A stretch of DNA of 64,000 nucleotides, from the NCBI RefSeq assembly GCF_029889885.1, contig NZ_JARANY010000003.1, positions 62,001 through 126,000 of the forward strand. The letters run 5' to 3'. The stretch is from Chromohalobacter sp. 296-RDG. Its GTDB lineage: Bacteria; Pseudomonadota; Gammaproteobacteria; Pseudomonadales; Halomonadaceae. How positions within the stretch are numbered: the stretch's first letter is position 1; each line of letters begins with the position of its first letter. Below the pieces are notes generated by a model. That model was not told where the DNA came from. It did not search any database and saw nothing but the letters and a program-made list of their open reading frames with translations. This document shows positions 1 through 8,887 of this stretch, in pieces. The position numbers were made by a program, and so were the translations under genes.

Positions 1-930
1 CAACGCCATGCCTTTTTCGGGCCCCAGGACCTCCAGAGCCGTCGCCAGCCCATCGGCCGTCGCACTACGCTCGGAAACGACCGTCACCGAGGCAAGGTGA
101 TGCGTGATCGGGCGACCGGTACGCGGATCGATGGTATGCGAAAAACGCTGCCCATCTTCTTCGTAATAATTGCGGTAATCCCCCGATGTCGCCACCGCCA
201 CGTCTTCGAGTTCGAGCACGCGTTGTACGCTACGTTCCCGAGAAACCGGTTTTTCCACGGCGATACGCCAAGGCTCGCCATTGGGCTTTTCCCCCCGCGT
301 GCGGATCTCGCCGCCGACTTCCACGAGATAAGACGTCACGCCCAGCGCATCCAGGCGAGCCGCCACTTGGTCGACCCCGAACCCCTTGGCGATGCCCGAA
401 AGATCGACATACACTGGCTTGGTCTTGGTCAGGTGATTGCCTTTCAACTTCAACGCCTGGTAATCGACCTTGTCCAGCGCCTGGGCGATTTTATCATCGC
501 TGGGCACTTCGTCCGGACGCATCTCGGGACCGAAGCCCCACAGGTTGACCACGCTACCGATGGTGACATCGAAAGCGCCATTCGAGAGATCGCCGATGTC
601 GATGGCTTCCCCGATCACGCTGGCCGTCGACGATGACAGCTCGAACGGTTCATCCACTGGCGCGGCATTGAAACGCGACAACTCCGAGTCGGCCTTGTAG
701 GTCGACATCAAGTTGTCGACCTTGTCGAGCGACTCCTTGATTCCATCATCCAGCGAGGCAAGTTGCTTATCGCTGAAGTCGCCATAGACGGTCACATGAT
801 ACCCCGTCCCGAAGATGGGGCCCTCGAAGCGATGCGCCTGCGGCGGTTGATCGCAACCAGCCAGCACCAATAATACAAACAGGACCAGCCCTTTCCAGGC
901 CGGCCCTGCACAGTGTGCTGTCAGTCTCAT
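1..930 (-). CDS. apbE: FAD:protein FMN transferase (partial, C-terminus off the window)
   Basis: ApbE transfers FMN from FAD to threonine residues of NqrB and NqrC. The frame is open from ATG at 930 to the left edge, so 310 codons are seen and the C-terminus is missing. Residues 1-26 are a lipoprotein signal: a hydrophobic stretch ending in LAGC, with the lipidated Cys at 26. This predicts a membrane-anchored, periplasm-facing enzyme. Family motifs seen are [21 protein letters not shown] and, at about residues 264-273, [10 protein letters not shown]. The start codon overlaps the nqrF stop (ATGA), so it is the seventh visible gene of the nqr operon. Its substrates NqrB and NqrC are encoded just upstream, which makes the assignment firm. 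Confidence 0.95.
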   Translation of the reverse strand, partial: MRLTAHCAGPAWKGLVLFVLLVLAGCDQPPQAHRFEGPIFGTGYHVTVYGDFSDKQLASLDDGIKESLDKVDNLMSTYKADSELSRFNAAPVDEPFELSSSTASVIGEAIDIGDLSNGAFDVTIGSVVNLWGFGPEMRPDEVPSDDKIAQALDKVDYQALKLKGNHLTKTKPVYVDLSGIAKGFGVDQVAARLDALGVTSYLVEVGGEIRTRGEKPNGEPWRIAVEKPVSRERSVQRVLELEDVAVATSGDYRNYYEEDGQRFSHTIDPRTGRPITHHLASVTVVSERSATADGLATALEVLGPEKGMAL

Positions 931-2159
931 CCGCCGAAGTCATCCAGCATGATGTTTTCAGGCTCTACACCCATGTCGGTCAGCATCTTGATGACGGATG
1001 CGTTCATGATCGGCGGGCCGCACATATAGTATTCGCAATCTTCCGGCGCCGGATGATCCTTGAGGTACTTCTCGTAAAGTACGTTATGGATGAAGCCGGT
1101 GTCGCCTTCCCAGTTATCCTCTGGCAAGGGGTCGGAGAGCGCGAGATGCCATTCGAAATTCTCGAACTCTGCAGCCAACTGATCGTATTCTTCATTATAG
1201 AAGGTCTCACGCCAGGAGCGGGCACCGTACCAGAACGAGATCTTGCGCTTCGATTCAAGGCGCTTGAGCTGATCGAAGATATGGCTGCGCATGGGCGCCA
1301 TGCCTGCACCACCACCGATGAAGATCATTTCCGCATCGGATTCCTTGGCAAAGAACTCACCGAAGGGTCCCATCACCGTCACCTTGTCACCCGGCTTGAG
1401 CGCGAAGGTATACGTCGACATGACCCCAGGGGGATGATCGGTATTGGGCGGCGGCGTAGCGATACGAATGTTGAACTTGAGGATACCCTTTTCATCCGGG
1501 TAATTCGCCATCGAGTACGCGCGGATGATCTCCTCGTCGCTCTTGTGGGAGGTATCGAAGAGATTGAACTTGTCCCAATCGCCGCGATATTCATCTTCGA
1601 TCTCGAAGTCAGAGAACTTGATGTCGTAAGGCGGCGCCACCAGTTGGACATAGCCCCCGGCCCGGAAAGCCACATCCTCGCCTTCAGGAAGCTTGAGGTT
1701 GAGCTCCTTGATGAAGGTGGCGACGTTGGGATTCTCGGTGACCTCACATTCCCACTTCTTGACGCCGAAGACCTCCTCGGGAACCTCGACCTTCATGTCC
1801 TGCTTGACCGGGACCTGACAAGACAGCCGCCAGCCCTCCTTCTTCTCACGCAGGGTGAAGTGAGACTCTTCGGTGGGCAGAATCGAGCCCCCGCCATCCG
1901 CCACGCGGCATCTGCACTGTGCGCAGGAACCGCCACCGCCGCATGCGGAGGAAAGAAAGATGCCATTGGCGGCCAGCGTTTGCAGCAACTTGCCGCCTGC
2001 CTGGGTCGTCAAGGTGTTCTCGGGATCGCCGTTGATCTCGATGGAGACGTCGCCACTGCTGACCAGACGACTGCGCGCCGTCAGGATCACGACCACCAGA
2101 CCAAGCACGATCACGGTGAACATGACGACGCCGAGCACGATGATGGATGTATTGACCAT
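927..2159 (-). CDS. nqrF: Na+-translocating NADH:quinone reductase subunit F
   Basis: NqrF is the NADH-oxidising entry subunit: electrons pass from NADH to FAD, then to a [2Fe-2S] cluster, then into the membrane part. The protein has 410 residues. A single membrane helix lies at about 5-27. The plant-type ferredoxin domain has cluster cysteines C73, C79, C82 and C114, the spacing known for this subunit. A FAD/NADH reductase domain follows, with RAYSMANYP (FAD) and a [11 protein letters not shown] nucleotide motif, and the protein ends in LDDFGG. The start is ATG 2159 with AGGAAA upstream. It lies 22 bases after nqrE and overlaps apbE by 4 bases. Confidence 0.97.
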   Translation of the reverse strand: MVNTSIIVLGVVMFTVIVLGLVVVILTARSRLVSSGDVSIEINGDPENTLTTQAGGKLLQTLAANGIFLSSACGGGGSCAQCRCRVADGGGSILPTEESHFTLREKKEGWRLSCQVPVKQDMKVEVPEEVFGVKKWECEVTENPNVATFIKELNLKLPEGEDVAFRAGGYVQLVAPPYDIKFSDFEIEDEYRGDWDKFNLFDTSHKSDEEIIRAYSMANYPDEKGILKFNIRIATPPPNTDHPPGVMSTYTFALKPGDKVTVMGPFGEFFAKESDAEMIFIGGGAGMAPMRSHIFDQLKRLESKRKISFWYGARSWRETFYNEEYDQLAAEFENFEWHLALSDPLPEDNWEGDTGFIHNVLYEKYLKDHPAPEDCEYYMCGPPIMNASVIKMLTDMGVEPENIMLDDFGG

Positions 2160-2181
2160 GTCGGTTTCCTATTTCCGTTGC

Positions 2182-2802
2182 CTAGAGCTGGATGCCGGAG
2201 AAGGACATGAAGCCCAGTGACATCAGTCCGACGGTAATGAAGGTGATCCCCAACCCTTGGAGGCTGGCCGGCACGTCACTGTACTTGAGCTTTTCACGAA
2301 TCCCCGCCAATGCAGTGATCGCCAGCGCCCAGCCGAAGCCAGCCCCGGCACCGTAGATCACAGACTCGCCGAAATTATAGCTACGTTCGACCATGAACAG
2401 TGAAGCGCCGAGAATCGCGCAATTCACCGTAATCAACGGCAGGAAAACCCCCAGCGCGTTATAGAGCGAGGGGACGAACTTATCGAGAAACATCTCGAGG
2501 ATCTGCACCAGTGCTGCAATGACCCCGATATAACTCAAAAGTCCCAAAAACGACAGGTCGATATTTTCGGCGCCTTCAAGGCCCGTCCAGGTCAGAGCCC
2601 CTTCCTTCAACAGATACGTCAGGATCAGGTTATTGACCGGCACGGTGATGGTTAGCACCACCACGACCGCGATCCCCAGCCCGATGGCCGAGGAAACTTT
2701 CTTGGAAACGGCAAGAAACGTGCACATGCCGAGAAAGAAAGCCAGTGCCATGTTTTCCACGAACACTGCCTTGACGAAGAGGCTCAGGTAATGCTCGAAC
2801 AT
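2182..2802 (-). CDS. nqrE: Na+-translocating NADH:quinone reductase subunit E
   Basis: Integral membrane subunit of Na+-NQR, 206 residues with about six membrane helices. It is homologous to NqrD, with which it forms a pseudo-symmetric pair; in the known structure the pair holds an iron centre between conserved cysteines. C27, in the motif FFLGMCTF, is the matching cysteine here. I chose ATG 2802, which has GGAGT 7 bases upstream, over the in-frame GTG at 2805. The start shares one base with the nqrD stop (TGATG), which indicates translational coupling. Confidence 0.96.
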   Translation of the reverse strand: MFEHYLSLFVKAVFVENMALAFFLGMCTFLAVSKKVSSAIGLGIAVVVVLTITVPVNNLILTYLLKEGALTWTGLEGAENIDLSFLGLLSYIGVIAALVQILEMFLDKFVPSLYNALGVFLPLITVNCAILGASLFMVERSYNFGESVIYGAGAGFGWALAITALAGIREKLKYSDVPASLQGLGITFITVGLMSLGFMSFSGIQL

Positions 2803-3476
2803 CACACGGACTCCTTAATCTTAGCCTTGCTGTTGGCCACGATTCGGTACTCGGCTTTTTCGACCTGCTCGGTACGAATGCTCCGCAGAACCCAGATCAT
2901 CAAGCCAATGACGAAGAATGCCGAGGGCGGCAACAGCATCAGGCCGTTGGGCACATACCAGCCACCGTCCTGCACCGGCGTCAGCACAGTGAAGCCGAAG
3001 ACGCTACCGGACCCGAACAGCTCACGGAAGAAGCCGACAACGAGCAGAATCATGGCATAACCCAAGCCGTTACCGACCCCATCGAGAAAGCTCATGACGG
3101 GGCCATTTTGCATGGCATAGGCCTCGGCACGGCCCATGACGATGCAGTTGGTGATGATCAGCCCGACGAAGACCGACAACTGCTTGGACATCTCGTAGGC
3201 ATACGCCTTGAGCACCTGATCGACCACGATGACCAGCGAGGCAATGATGGTCATCTGCACGATGATGCGGATCGACGACGGAATATGCTGACGAATCAAT
3301 GAAACGAACAGGTTGGAACACGCCGTGACCGCGATAACGGCCAGGCCCATGACCAACGACACACTCATGGAGTTGGTCACCGCCAGTGCCGAACAAATCC
3401 CCAGCACCTGCAGCGCGATCGGGTTGTTCTTGAAGACCGGCGAGAGAACAACGTCTTTTACGGAATCAGCAGCCAT
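2802..3476 (-). CDS. nqrD: Na+-translocating NADH:quinone reductase subunit D
   Basis: Membrane subunit of Na+-NQR, 224 residues and six predicted helices, paralogous to NqrE. The iron-centre region is seen as [10 protein letters not shown] (C28), with a second cysteine in [16 protein letters not shown] 3476 is preferred because GGAG lies 7 bases upstream and the resulting N-terminus (MAADSV) matches the family. The upstream GTG at 3482 would overlap the nqrC stop instead. The gap to nqrC is two bases. Confidence 0.96.
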   Translation of the reverse strand: MAADSVKDVVLSPVFKNNPIALQVLGICSALAVTNSMSVSLVMGLAVIAVTACSNLFVSLIRQHIPSSIRIIVQMTIIASLVIVVDQVLKAYAYEMSKQLSVFVGLIITNCIVMGRAEAYAMQNGPVMSFLDGVGNGLGYAMILLVVGFFRELFGSGSVFGFTVLTPVQDGGWYVPNGLMLLPPSAFFVIGLMIWVLRSIRTEQVEKAEYRIVANSKAKIKESV

Positions 3477-3478
3477 GT

Positions 3479-4252
3479 TCACGCTCCTTCGGAGTTGCCG
3501 TGGAAGCGGGCGAGATAGGGGCCGAAGCCACTCTCGCTCAGCCAGAAATGCAGCATATTGGTCACGCCGCGGCTCGTCAGCGTCGCCCCCGACAAGGCAT
3601 CGACTTCATACTTGCTCTCGGCACCGCCCTTGACCAGGGAGATGTCGGGATTCATGCCATCTTCTGCATAAATCTTCTTGCCTTGCCACTTCGCCTTCCA
3701 ACGGGGATTGTCGACCTCGCCGCCAAGCCCCGGCGTTTCGGAATGAGAGTAGTAGGACAATCCGACGATGGTGTTACCATCGCCTTCAATGGCGAAGAAG
3801 CCACGCATCAGCCCCCACAGCCCTTGTCCACGAATCGGCAGAATAATCTGGTCCGGGTCATCGGGGTCGTCACCCACCAGATAGACCGTCGAGTACATCT
3901 CTTCACGCCCGATGCCAGCGCTATCCTCTTCACCGGACAAGGTGCGTGATGTCGCCGGGTCTTTGGCGGCATCGAACTGATCGTAACTTTGCGGATCGAA
4001 ACGATCACTGTACTCGCCGGTCTTCAAATTGATCACACGCGAGGTAATCAACTCATCGAACGCATCGTCGACGTCCATCCCCGGCTCATAGAGATTGGCC
4101 ACCTGCAGGATGTTGCTCTTGCGGTCGAGCTCCTGGTTCTTCTGCTGGGTAGGCTGCAAGACCACAGCAGCAGTCGATACCACCACCGAGCACACGATGC
4201 AAAGCGCGAGTGCGACCGTTAGCGTCTTCTTGATGGAATTGTTACTGGCCAT
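3479..4252 (-). CDS. nqrC: Na+-translocating NADH:quinone reductase subunit C
   Basis: NqrC carries one of the covalently bound FMN groups of the pump. The protein has 257 residues, with one N-terminal membrane helix (about 10-33) and a large periplasmic domain. The flavinylation motif is seen at S221-G222-A223-T224 within [12 protein letters not shown], and Thr224 is the expected FMN attachment residue. The motif sits in the ApbE substrate context, and apbE is in the same operon. The ATG at 4252 shares one base with the nqrB stop (TGATG). Confidence 0.97.
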   Translation of the reverse strand: MASNNSIKKTLTVALALCIVCSVVVSTAAVVLQPTQQKNQELDRKSNILQVANLYEPGMDVDDAFDELITSRVINLKTGEYSDRFDPQSYDQFDAAKDPATSRTLSGEEDSAGIGREEMYSTVYLVGDDPDDPDQIILPIRGQGLWGLMRGFFAIEGDGNTIVGLSYYSHSETPGLGGEVDNPRWKAKWQGKKIYAEDGMNPDISLVKGGAESKYEVDALSGATLTSRGVTNMLHFWLSESGFGPYLARFHGNSEGA

Positions 4253-5487
4253 CAGGTGGCCTCCTCGGTCGTCGCGGTGGAGTACGCGGCATCACGCTTC
4301 TGGCGGCGCTTGATATTGGCCTGCACGAAGAAGTGATCGATCATCGGCGCGAACAGGTTGGCGAACAGAATCGCCAGCATGATGCCTTCCGGAAACGCGG
4401 GATTGACCACGCGGATCAATACCGTCATCACCCCGATCAAGAGGCCGAACAGCAACTTGCCACGATCAGTCATCGACGCCGATACCGGGTCGGTGGCCAT
4501 GAACACCATACCGAAGGCGAAGCCGCCAAGCACGAAATGCCAGTACCACGGCATACCGAACATCGGATTGCTATTCGAGCCGATGGTGGTGAACAGCATC
4601 GCGGTCAGCGCCATGCCCACGAACACGCCCAGCATGATACGCCACGAGGCGATACGCGTGATCAGCAAGACCACCGCGCCGATGAGGATCGCCAATGTCG
4701 AGGTTTCCCCTACCGAGCCAGGGATGAAGCCCAGGAAGGCGTCCCACCAGCTATATGCCTGCTGCACGGCACCCATGCCGTTCTGGGCCGCCGCGGAGAG
4801 CGCGGTAGCGCCGGTATAACCGTCGGCAGGGACCCATACGCTATCGCCGGAGATCTGCGCCGGATAGGCGAAATACAAGAAGGCGCGCCCGGTCAGCGCC
4901 GGATTCAGGAAGTTCTTGCCGGTGCCGCCGAAGATTTCCTTGCCGATCACGACCCCGAAGGTAATCCCCAAGGCCACCTGCCACAATGGAATAGTCGCCG
5001 GCAGGATCAGCGCATACAGCACGGAAGTGACGAAGAAGCCTTCATTGACCTCGTGGCCACGCTTGACGGCGAACAGTACTTCCCAGAACCCGCCGACGAC
5101 GAAGGTCATCAGATAGATAGGCAGAAAATAAGTGGCACCCAGTACGAAATTGGCCCAGATGCTGCCGGGATCGTGACTCCCCGCCAGCGCCATGGTGATG
5201 GCTTCACGCCATCCGCTCAGCGCACCGAAGCCGTCGCCGATTGCCATGTTGGCCTGCAGGCCGGCGTTGTACATGCCGAAGAACATCGCCGGAAAGGTAC
5301 ACAGCCATACCGTGATCATGATGCGCTTCAGATCGATGCCATCACGCACGTGCGCCGTGCTCTTGGTCACGTCCGGGGGGGTATAGAAGATCGTATCGAC
5401 CGCTTCGTACAGCGCGTAGAACTTCTCGTATTTACCACCCTGGTGAAAGTGCGGCTCGAGCTTGTCGAGCGTATTACGAATTCCCAT
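4252..5487 (-). CDS. nqrB: Na+-translocating NADH:quinone reductase subunit B
   Basis: Large membrane subunit of Na+-NQR that carries covalent FMN and riboflavin and takes part in sodium transfer. The protein has 411 residues with many hydrophobic helices. The FMN attachment motif reads DGYTGAT at residues 222-228, so Thr228 is the expected site of flavin linkage by Apb[24 protein letters not shown] just before it is strongly conserved in the NqrB/RnfD family. Start ATG 5487 lies two bases after the nqrA stop. Confidence 0.97.
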   Translation of the reverse strand: MGIRNTLDKLEPHFHQGGKYEKFYALYEAVDTIFYTPPDVTKSTAHVRDGIDLKRIMITVWLCTFPAMFFGMYNAGLQANMAIGDGFGALSGWREAITMALAGSHDPGSIWANFVLGATYFLPIYLMTFVVGGFWEVLFAVKRGHEVNEGFFVTSVLYALILPATIPLWQVALGITFGVVIGKEIFGGTGKNFLNPALTGRAFLYFAYPAQISGDSVWVPADGYTGATALSAAAQNGMGAVQQAYSWWDAFLGFIPGSVGETSTLAILIGAVVLLITRIASWRIMLGVFVGMALTAMLFTTIGSNSNPMFGMPWYWHFVLGGFAFGMVFMATDPVSASMTDRGKLLFGLLIGVMTVLIRVVNPAFPEGIMLAILFANLFAPMIDHFFVQANIKRRQKRDAAYSTATTEEAT

Positions 5488-5489
5488 CG

Positions 5490-6839
5490 TCAGACCTCTT
5501 TCTCGATCATGGTGAGGTTATCACGCAGGATGGGGCCGTACTCGTACTTGCCGGGGCAAACGTAGGTACAAAGCGCGAGATCTTCTTCATCCAGCTCCAG
5601 ACAGCCAAGCTCCATCGAACTCTCGATGTCGCCCACGATCAAAGAGCGCAATAACTGCGTCGGCATGATATCCAGCGGCATCACGCGTTCGTAGGCGCCC
5701 ACCGGCACCATGGCGCGCTCGGAACCGTTGGTGGACGTATTCGGCGAATACTGATTGAGCCCCAAAAACTGAGAGACATAGATGCCCATCACCGAATGAC
5801 GCCGCAACCCAAATGACAGCCATCCCAGGAAGGCACGCTTATTGCCCTCTTCGAGCAGCGAGAACTGGCGATGGAAACGCCCCAGGAAGCGCCGCGAACC
5901 TTCGGCGATCTCGCCACCGAAGACCGAGCCTGAAATCACGCGGGTGTCCTCGGGCGCTTCGATTTCGCCTTCCAGCAATTCACTGCTGCTCGCCCCGAGG
6001 CGCGTCCGCAACAAGCGCGGCTGCTTGGCGCGCGGACCGCCGACGGCCACTACGCGCTGTGTTTCAAGGCGCCCTTCGGCAAACATCTTGCCGAAGGCGA
6101 TGACATCCTGATAGCCGAGATGCCATACCTGATGCGCAAGACTCACCGGGGAGAGATAATGGATATGAGTACCCACCAGCCCAGCGGGATGCCGGCCAGC
6201 AAAGGCCTCGAAATGCACGCCTTCGAGCTCGCGGCCCGGTAGCTCGGCGCCTTGCCCATGGCAGACGAACACCTGACCCGGCGTCAGGTGTTTGAGAACT
6301 TTGAGCCCCTGCTCGAACGCCGCGGCGTCCTCACCGATCACCACATTGGGGTCGGCGGCAAGGGGATGTGTATCGATGGCGGTAACGAAAATATCGGCGG
6401 GCGTAGCATCAGGTGCGGGCGTGCGAGAGTAAGGGCGAGTCCTGAATGCGGTCCAGAGCCCTGAATCAACCAGTTGATCGACGACCGTCTGGCGCTCCAA
6501 CCGATCCAGCGCGTCCGCGCCATGCGCCGTGAAGGGTACGGCCTCTTCGTGATCATCGAGCTTGATGACGACCGACAGCAGGCGCCGCTTCTCGCCACGG
6601 TTGATCGCCACCACCTCGCCTGCGCCTGGTGCCGTGAACCGTACACCCGGGACTTTCTTGTCGGTGAATAATAGCTGGCCCAGTTTCACCTTGTCCCCCT
6701 CTCGGACCTCCATCGTCGGCTTCATGCCCACGTAGTCGGTGCCAAGAATCGCCACTTGCCGCACGCGCGGCGCATCGTATATGCGCTGCTCGGGCGACCC
6801 GGCGATGGGGAGATCCAGGCCTCGTTTGACTTCGATCAT
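5490..6839 (-). CDS. nqrA: Na+-translocating NADH:quinone reductase subunit A
   Basis: Cytoplasmic, cofactor-free subunit of Na+-NQR and first gene of the operon. With ATG 6839 the product is 449 residues and begins [18 protein letters not shown], the usual NqrA N-terminus and length. The frame stays open for 63 more codons upstream, but its first ATG (7028) lies inside the predicted -10 box of the operon promoter, so the longer form could not be made from that promoter. The ribosome site before ATG 6839 is weak (GGGCGAGA). Confidence 0.96.
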   Translation of the reverse strand: MIEVKRGLDLPIAGSPEQRIYDAPRVRQVAILGTDYVGMKPTMEVREGDKVKLGQLLFTDKKVPGVRFTAPGAGEVVAINRGEKRRLLSVVIKLDDHEEAVPFTAHGADALDRLERQTVVDQLVDSGLWTAFRTRPYSRTPAPDATPADIFVTAIDTHPLAADPNVVIGEDAAAFEQGLKVLKHLTPGQVFVCHGQGAELPGRELEGVHFEAFAGRHPAGLVGTHIHYLSPVSLAHQVWHLGYQDVIAFGKMFAEGRLETQRVVAVGGPRAKQPRLLRTRLGASSSELLEGEIEAPEDTRVISGSVFGGEIAEGSRRFLGRFHRQFSLLEEGNKRAFLGWLSFGLRRHSVMGIYVSQFLGLNQYSPNTSTNGSERAMVPVGAYERVMPLDIMPTQLLRSLIVGDIESSMELGCLELDEEDLALCTYVCPGKYEYGPILRDNLTMIEKEV

Positions 6840-7026
6840 AGTCTCGCCCAGTTGTCGGATCTGATGTTTCGAAAGGAAAGGGGTCCATGAACGGCCACAC
6901 GCTTGCCACGCGTCTTTTAACCATGCTGAACAGCGCGGGCAACCTTCACGGTGGTCGGATTCTTTTCTTATCAGACGATTGCTTCTTTCGGCCCATGGCC
7001 AAGGGCCGTCCCCAAAATCGAGCACC

Positions 7027-7071
7027 ATTATAGAGAGACAAGTCCCGAATGACTACATAACACTACATAAC
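7027..7071 (-). promoter_or_regulatory. nqr operon promoter with tandem 10-bp repeat
   Basis: Read on the minus strand, a perfect -10 box TATAAT (plus-strand 7027-7032) lies 17 bases from a -35-like TAGTCA (7050-7055). Just upstream, GTTATGTAGT occurs twice head to tail (7062-7071 and 7052-7061, both read on the minus strand). The second copy runs into the -35 box. A regulator that binds one helical turn apart on the same DNA face is a reasonable inference; its identity is unknown. Transcription would start near 7020 and leave a leader of about 180 bases before nqrA. That leader holds a small hairpin (6989-7008, 6-bp stem). I see no gene in the 319 bases 6840-7158. Confidence 0.6.
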
Positions 7072-7113
7072 CTTAGGAAGTGCAGGGCTTACGATGACGC
7101 ATGCGAGACACGA

Positions 7114-7137
7114 CTGCGCCCCGGTTCCGGGGCGCAG
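7114..7137. terminator. GC-rich hairpin after gap
   Basis: A perfect 11-bp inverted repeat (CTGCGCCCCGG, TT, CCGGGGCGCAG) lies 21 bases past the stop of the minus-strand gap gene. Neither side has a clear U tract, so it is a possible but not classical terminator. Confidence 0.4.
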
Positions 7138-7158
7138 CGGAGATACGGCGGGGAATAC

Positions 7159-8613
7159 TCAGCGCGTCTCGCGCGGCAAGTACACGAAACGCACGTTGGA
7201 CATGTGTTGGAGGATACGCACGACCTGACAGCTATACCCGAATTCATTGTCATACCACACATAGAGCACGACCTGACGATCATCGGCGATCGTCGCCTGA
7301 GCATCGATGATGCCGGCATGGCGATTGCCCACAAAATCGGACGACACCACCTCCGGCGAGTCGACGTAATCGATCTGCTTTTGCATGCGTGAATGCAAGG
7401 CCATGTCGCGCAGGTACTCGTTCAGTGCCTCACGGTCAGTGGCCTTGTCCAGCGTAAGGTTGAGGATAGCCATGGACACATCAGGCGTAGGCACGCGAAT
7501 GGCATTCCCGGAGAGCTTGCCCGACAGTTCGGGCAATGCCTTGGCCACGGCCTTGGCGGCGCCGGTTTCGGTCAACACCATGTTCAGCGCAGCACTGCGC
7601 CCCCGCCGGTCGCCCTTGTGATAGTTATCGATCAGGTTCTGGTCGTTGGTGTAGGCATGCACCGTCTCGACATGCCCATGCACGATACCGAACTCGTCGT
7701 TGATCGCCTTGAGGACGGGCACGATCGCATTGGTCGTACACGACGCCGCCGAAATCACGCGGTCGTCGTCGGTCATCTCGTCGTGGTTGATGCCTTGGAC
7801 GATATTCTTGACATCGCCTTTGCCGGGCGCGGTCAGCAACACCTTCGCCACGCCCTTGGACGCTAGATGCTGGGACAGACCTTCCGCGTCACGCCACTTG
7901 CCGGTGTTATCGACGACTAGAGCACTCTGGATATCATACGCGGTGTAATCGATCTCACTGGGCGAGTCGGCATGAATGATCTGGATGTAGTTGCCGTTGG
8001 CGATGATCGCCTCGTTCTCATGATCGACCCGGATCGAACCGGCGAAAGGCCCATGCACGCTATCGCGACGCAACAGACTGGCACGCTTCTCCAGGTCATC
8101 GCCGCCGCCCCGCACCACAATGGCACGCAGACGCAGCAAGTTACCGCCACCCGCTTTCTCGATCAGGATACGCGCCAGCAAACGACCGATGCGCCCGAAG
8201 CCATAGAGCACGACATCCTTGGGCTCGCCACCCATGCCGGTATCGGCATGGCGACCCACGATATCGGCCAGTTCCGTTTCGAGGAAGGCCCTGATGTCGT
8301 CTTGCTCGGAGCGCTTGAACGCCACTCCCAACTTGCCGATATCGATGTGCGCCGGCCCCAGCTCGAGTTCGGTCATGGCCTCGACCATCGGCAACGTCTC
8401 GCGCACCGAAAGTTCGGTACCCTCGACCTTCTTGACGTAGCGATGATTCTTGAGAATGCGAATCACCGAGCGATTGATCAACGAACGACCAAACAGGGAT
8501 GGTACGACATTGTACTTACGGTAGAGGCGTCCCAGCAGGGGGATCATCTCCTCGGCCAATGCTTCGTTTTCTTGCCAATCCTGAAAATAGCTCTCGAGCT
8601 TTTCTTGACTCAC
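7159..8613 (-). CDS. Long-form glyceraldehyde-3-phosphate dehydrogenase
   Basis: Converts glyceraldehyde-3-phosphate to 1,3-bisphosphoglycerate with NAD(P). The product of 484 residues is about 150 longer than a standard GAPDH because of an N-terminal extension of about 130 residues before the nucleotide motif GFGRIGR (138-144). The catalytic domain is complete: Cys292 in SAASCTTN, His319 in VHAYTND, and WYDNEFGYS near the end. This long type is known in Pseudomonas next to mfd, and may serve gluconeogenic or NADPH-linked flux; that role is an inference. I chose GTG 8613 because GAGG lies 6 bases upstream. GTG 8628 is in frame but lacks a ribosome site. Confidence 0.9.
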   Translation of the reverse strand: MSQEKLESYFQDWQENEALAEEMIPLLGRLYRKYNVVPSLFGRSLINRSVIRILKNHRYVKKVEGTELSVRETLPMVEAMTELELGPAHIDIGKLGVAFKRSEQDDIRAFLETELADIVGRHADTGMGGEPKDVVLYGFGRIGRLLARILIEKAGGGNLLRLRAIVVRGGGDDLEKRASLLRRDSVHGPFAGSIRVDHENEAIIANGNYIQIIHADSPSEIDYTAYDIQSALVVDNTGKWRDAEGLSQHLASKGVAKVLLTAPGKGDVKNIVQGINHDEMTDDDRVISAASCTTNAIVPVLKAINDEFGIVHGHVETVHAYTNDQNLIDNYHKGDRRGRSAALNMVLTETGAAKAVAKALPELSGKLSGNAIRVPTPDVSMAILNLTLDKATDREALNEYLRDMALHSRMQKQIDYVDSPEVVSSDFVGNRHAGIIDAQATIADDRQVVLYVWYDNEFGYSCQVVRILQHMSNVRFVYLPRETR

Positions 8614-8654
8614 GGCGGGCCTCGTCACGGCAGCGGGGAACGAAAAACGAGCGC

Positions 8655-8684
8655 ATTATCCGGAGCTTTTCATCTCCTTGGCAA
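8655..8684 (-). promoter_or_regulatory. Predicted promoter of gap
   Basis: On the minus strand, TTGCCA (8679-8684) and GATAAT (8655-8660) each match the sigma-70 consensus at 5 of 6 positions, with an 18-base spacer. The start of transcription would be near 8648, giving a leader of about 35 bases before GTG 8613. Confidence 0.6.
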
Positions 8685-8703
8685 TGCTTGCTTGGTCGCA
8701 TGC

Positions 8704-8722
8704 GGTGTAATTCCACTACACC
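8704..8722. promoter_or_regulatory. HexR-like palindrome between gap and mfd
   Basis: A perfect inverted repeat GGTGTA-N7-TACACC. Its core TGTAATTCCACTACA closely resembles the published HexR site TGTAATNNNATTACA, with one change in the conserved positions. HexR is the KDPG-responsive repressor/activator of sugar catabolism, and gap genes are known targets in other gammaproteobacteria. The site lies about 55-75 bases upstream of the predicted gap start. Assignment to HexR is an inference. Confidence 0.5.
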
Positions 8723-8887
8723 AACAGGACCTTGACTACAGGGCCGAAAAAAGGCATTGAACGCCGATTCATGCCGCTATTTTCGACTACAAGGCCGATA
8801 TCGGGCCTGGCTTTAAATCCCCGCGTATTGCCCCCATCCCTTGCTTTGCCTGCTATCATCATCTCGACACAGAAAATGAAGCACACC

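Noticed and set aside
915-2210. 431-codon open frame opposite nqrF
   Set aside because: Same cause: antisense shadow of a well-supported gene, rich in His/Arg with no motif.
4333-5565. 410-codon open frame opposite nqrB
   Set aside because: Antisense shadow of a certain gene; its composition (His, Gln, Arg-rich) is that expected from reversed hydrophobic codons.
6840-7028. 63-codon in-frame extension of nqrA, also a possible leader peptide
   Set aside because: Its first ATG lies in the -10 box of the predicted promoter, the extra residues do not match NqrA, and no ribosome site precedes it.
8732-8887. 52 extra codons at the 5' end of mfd from a TTG
   Set aside because: No family similarity; the TTG lies between the palindrome and the likely promoter, and ATG 8888 gives the usual Mfd length.
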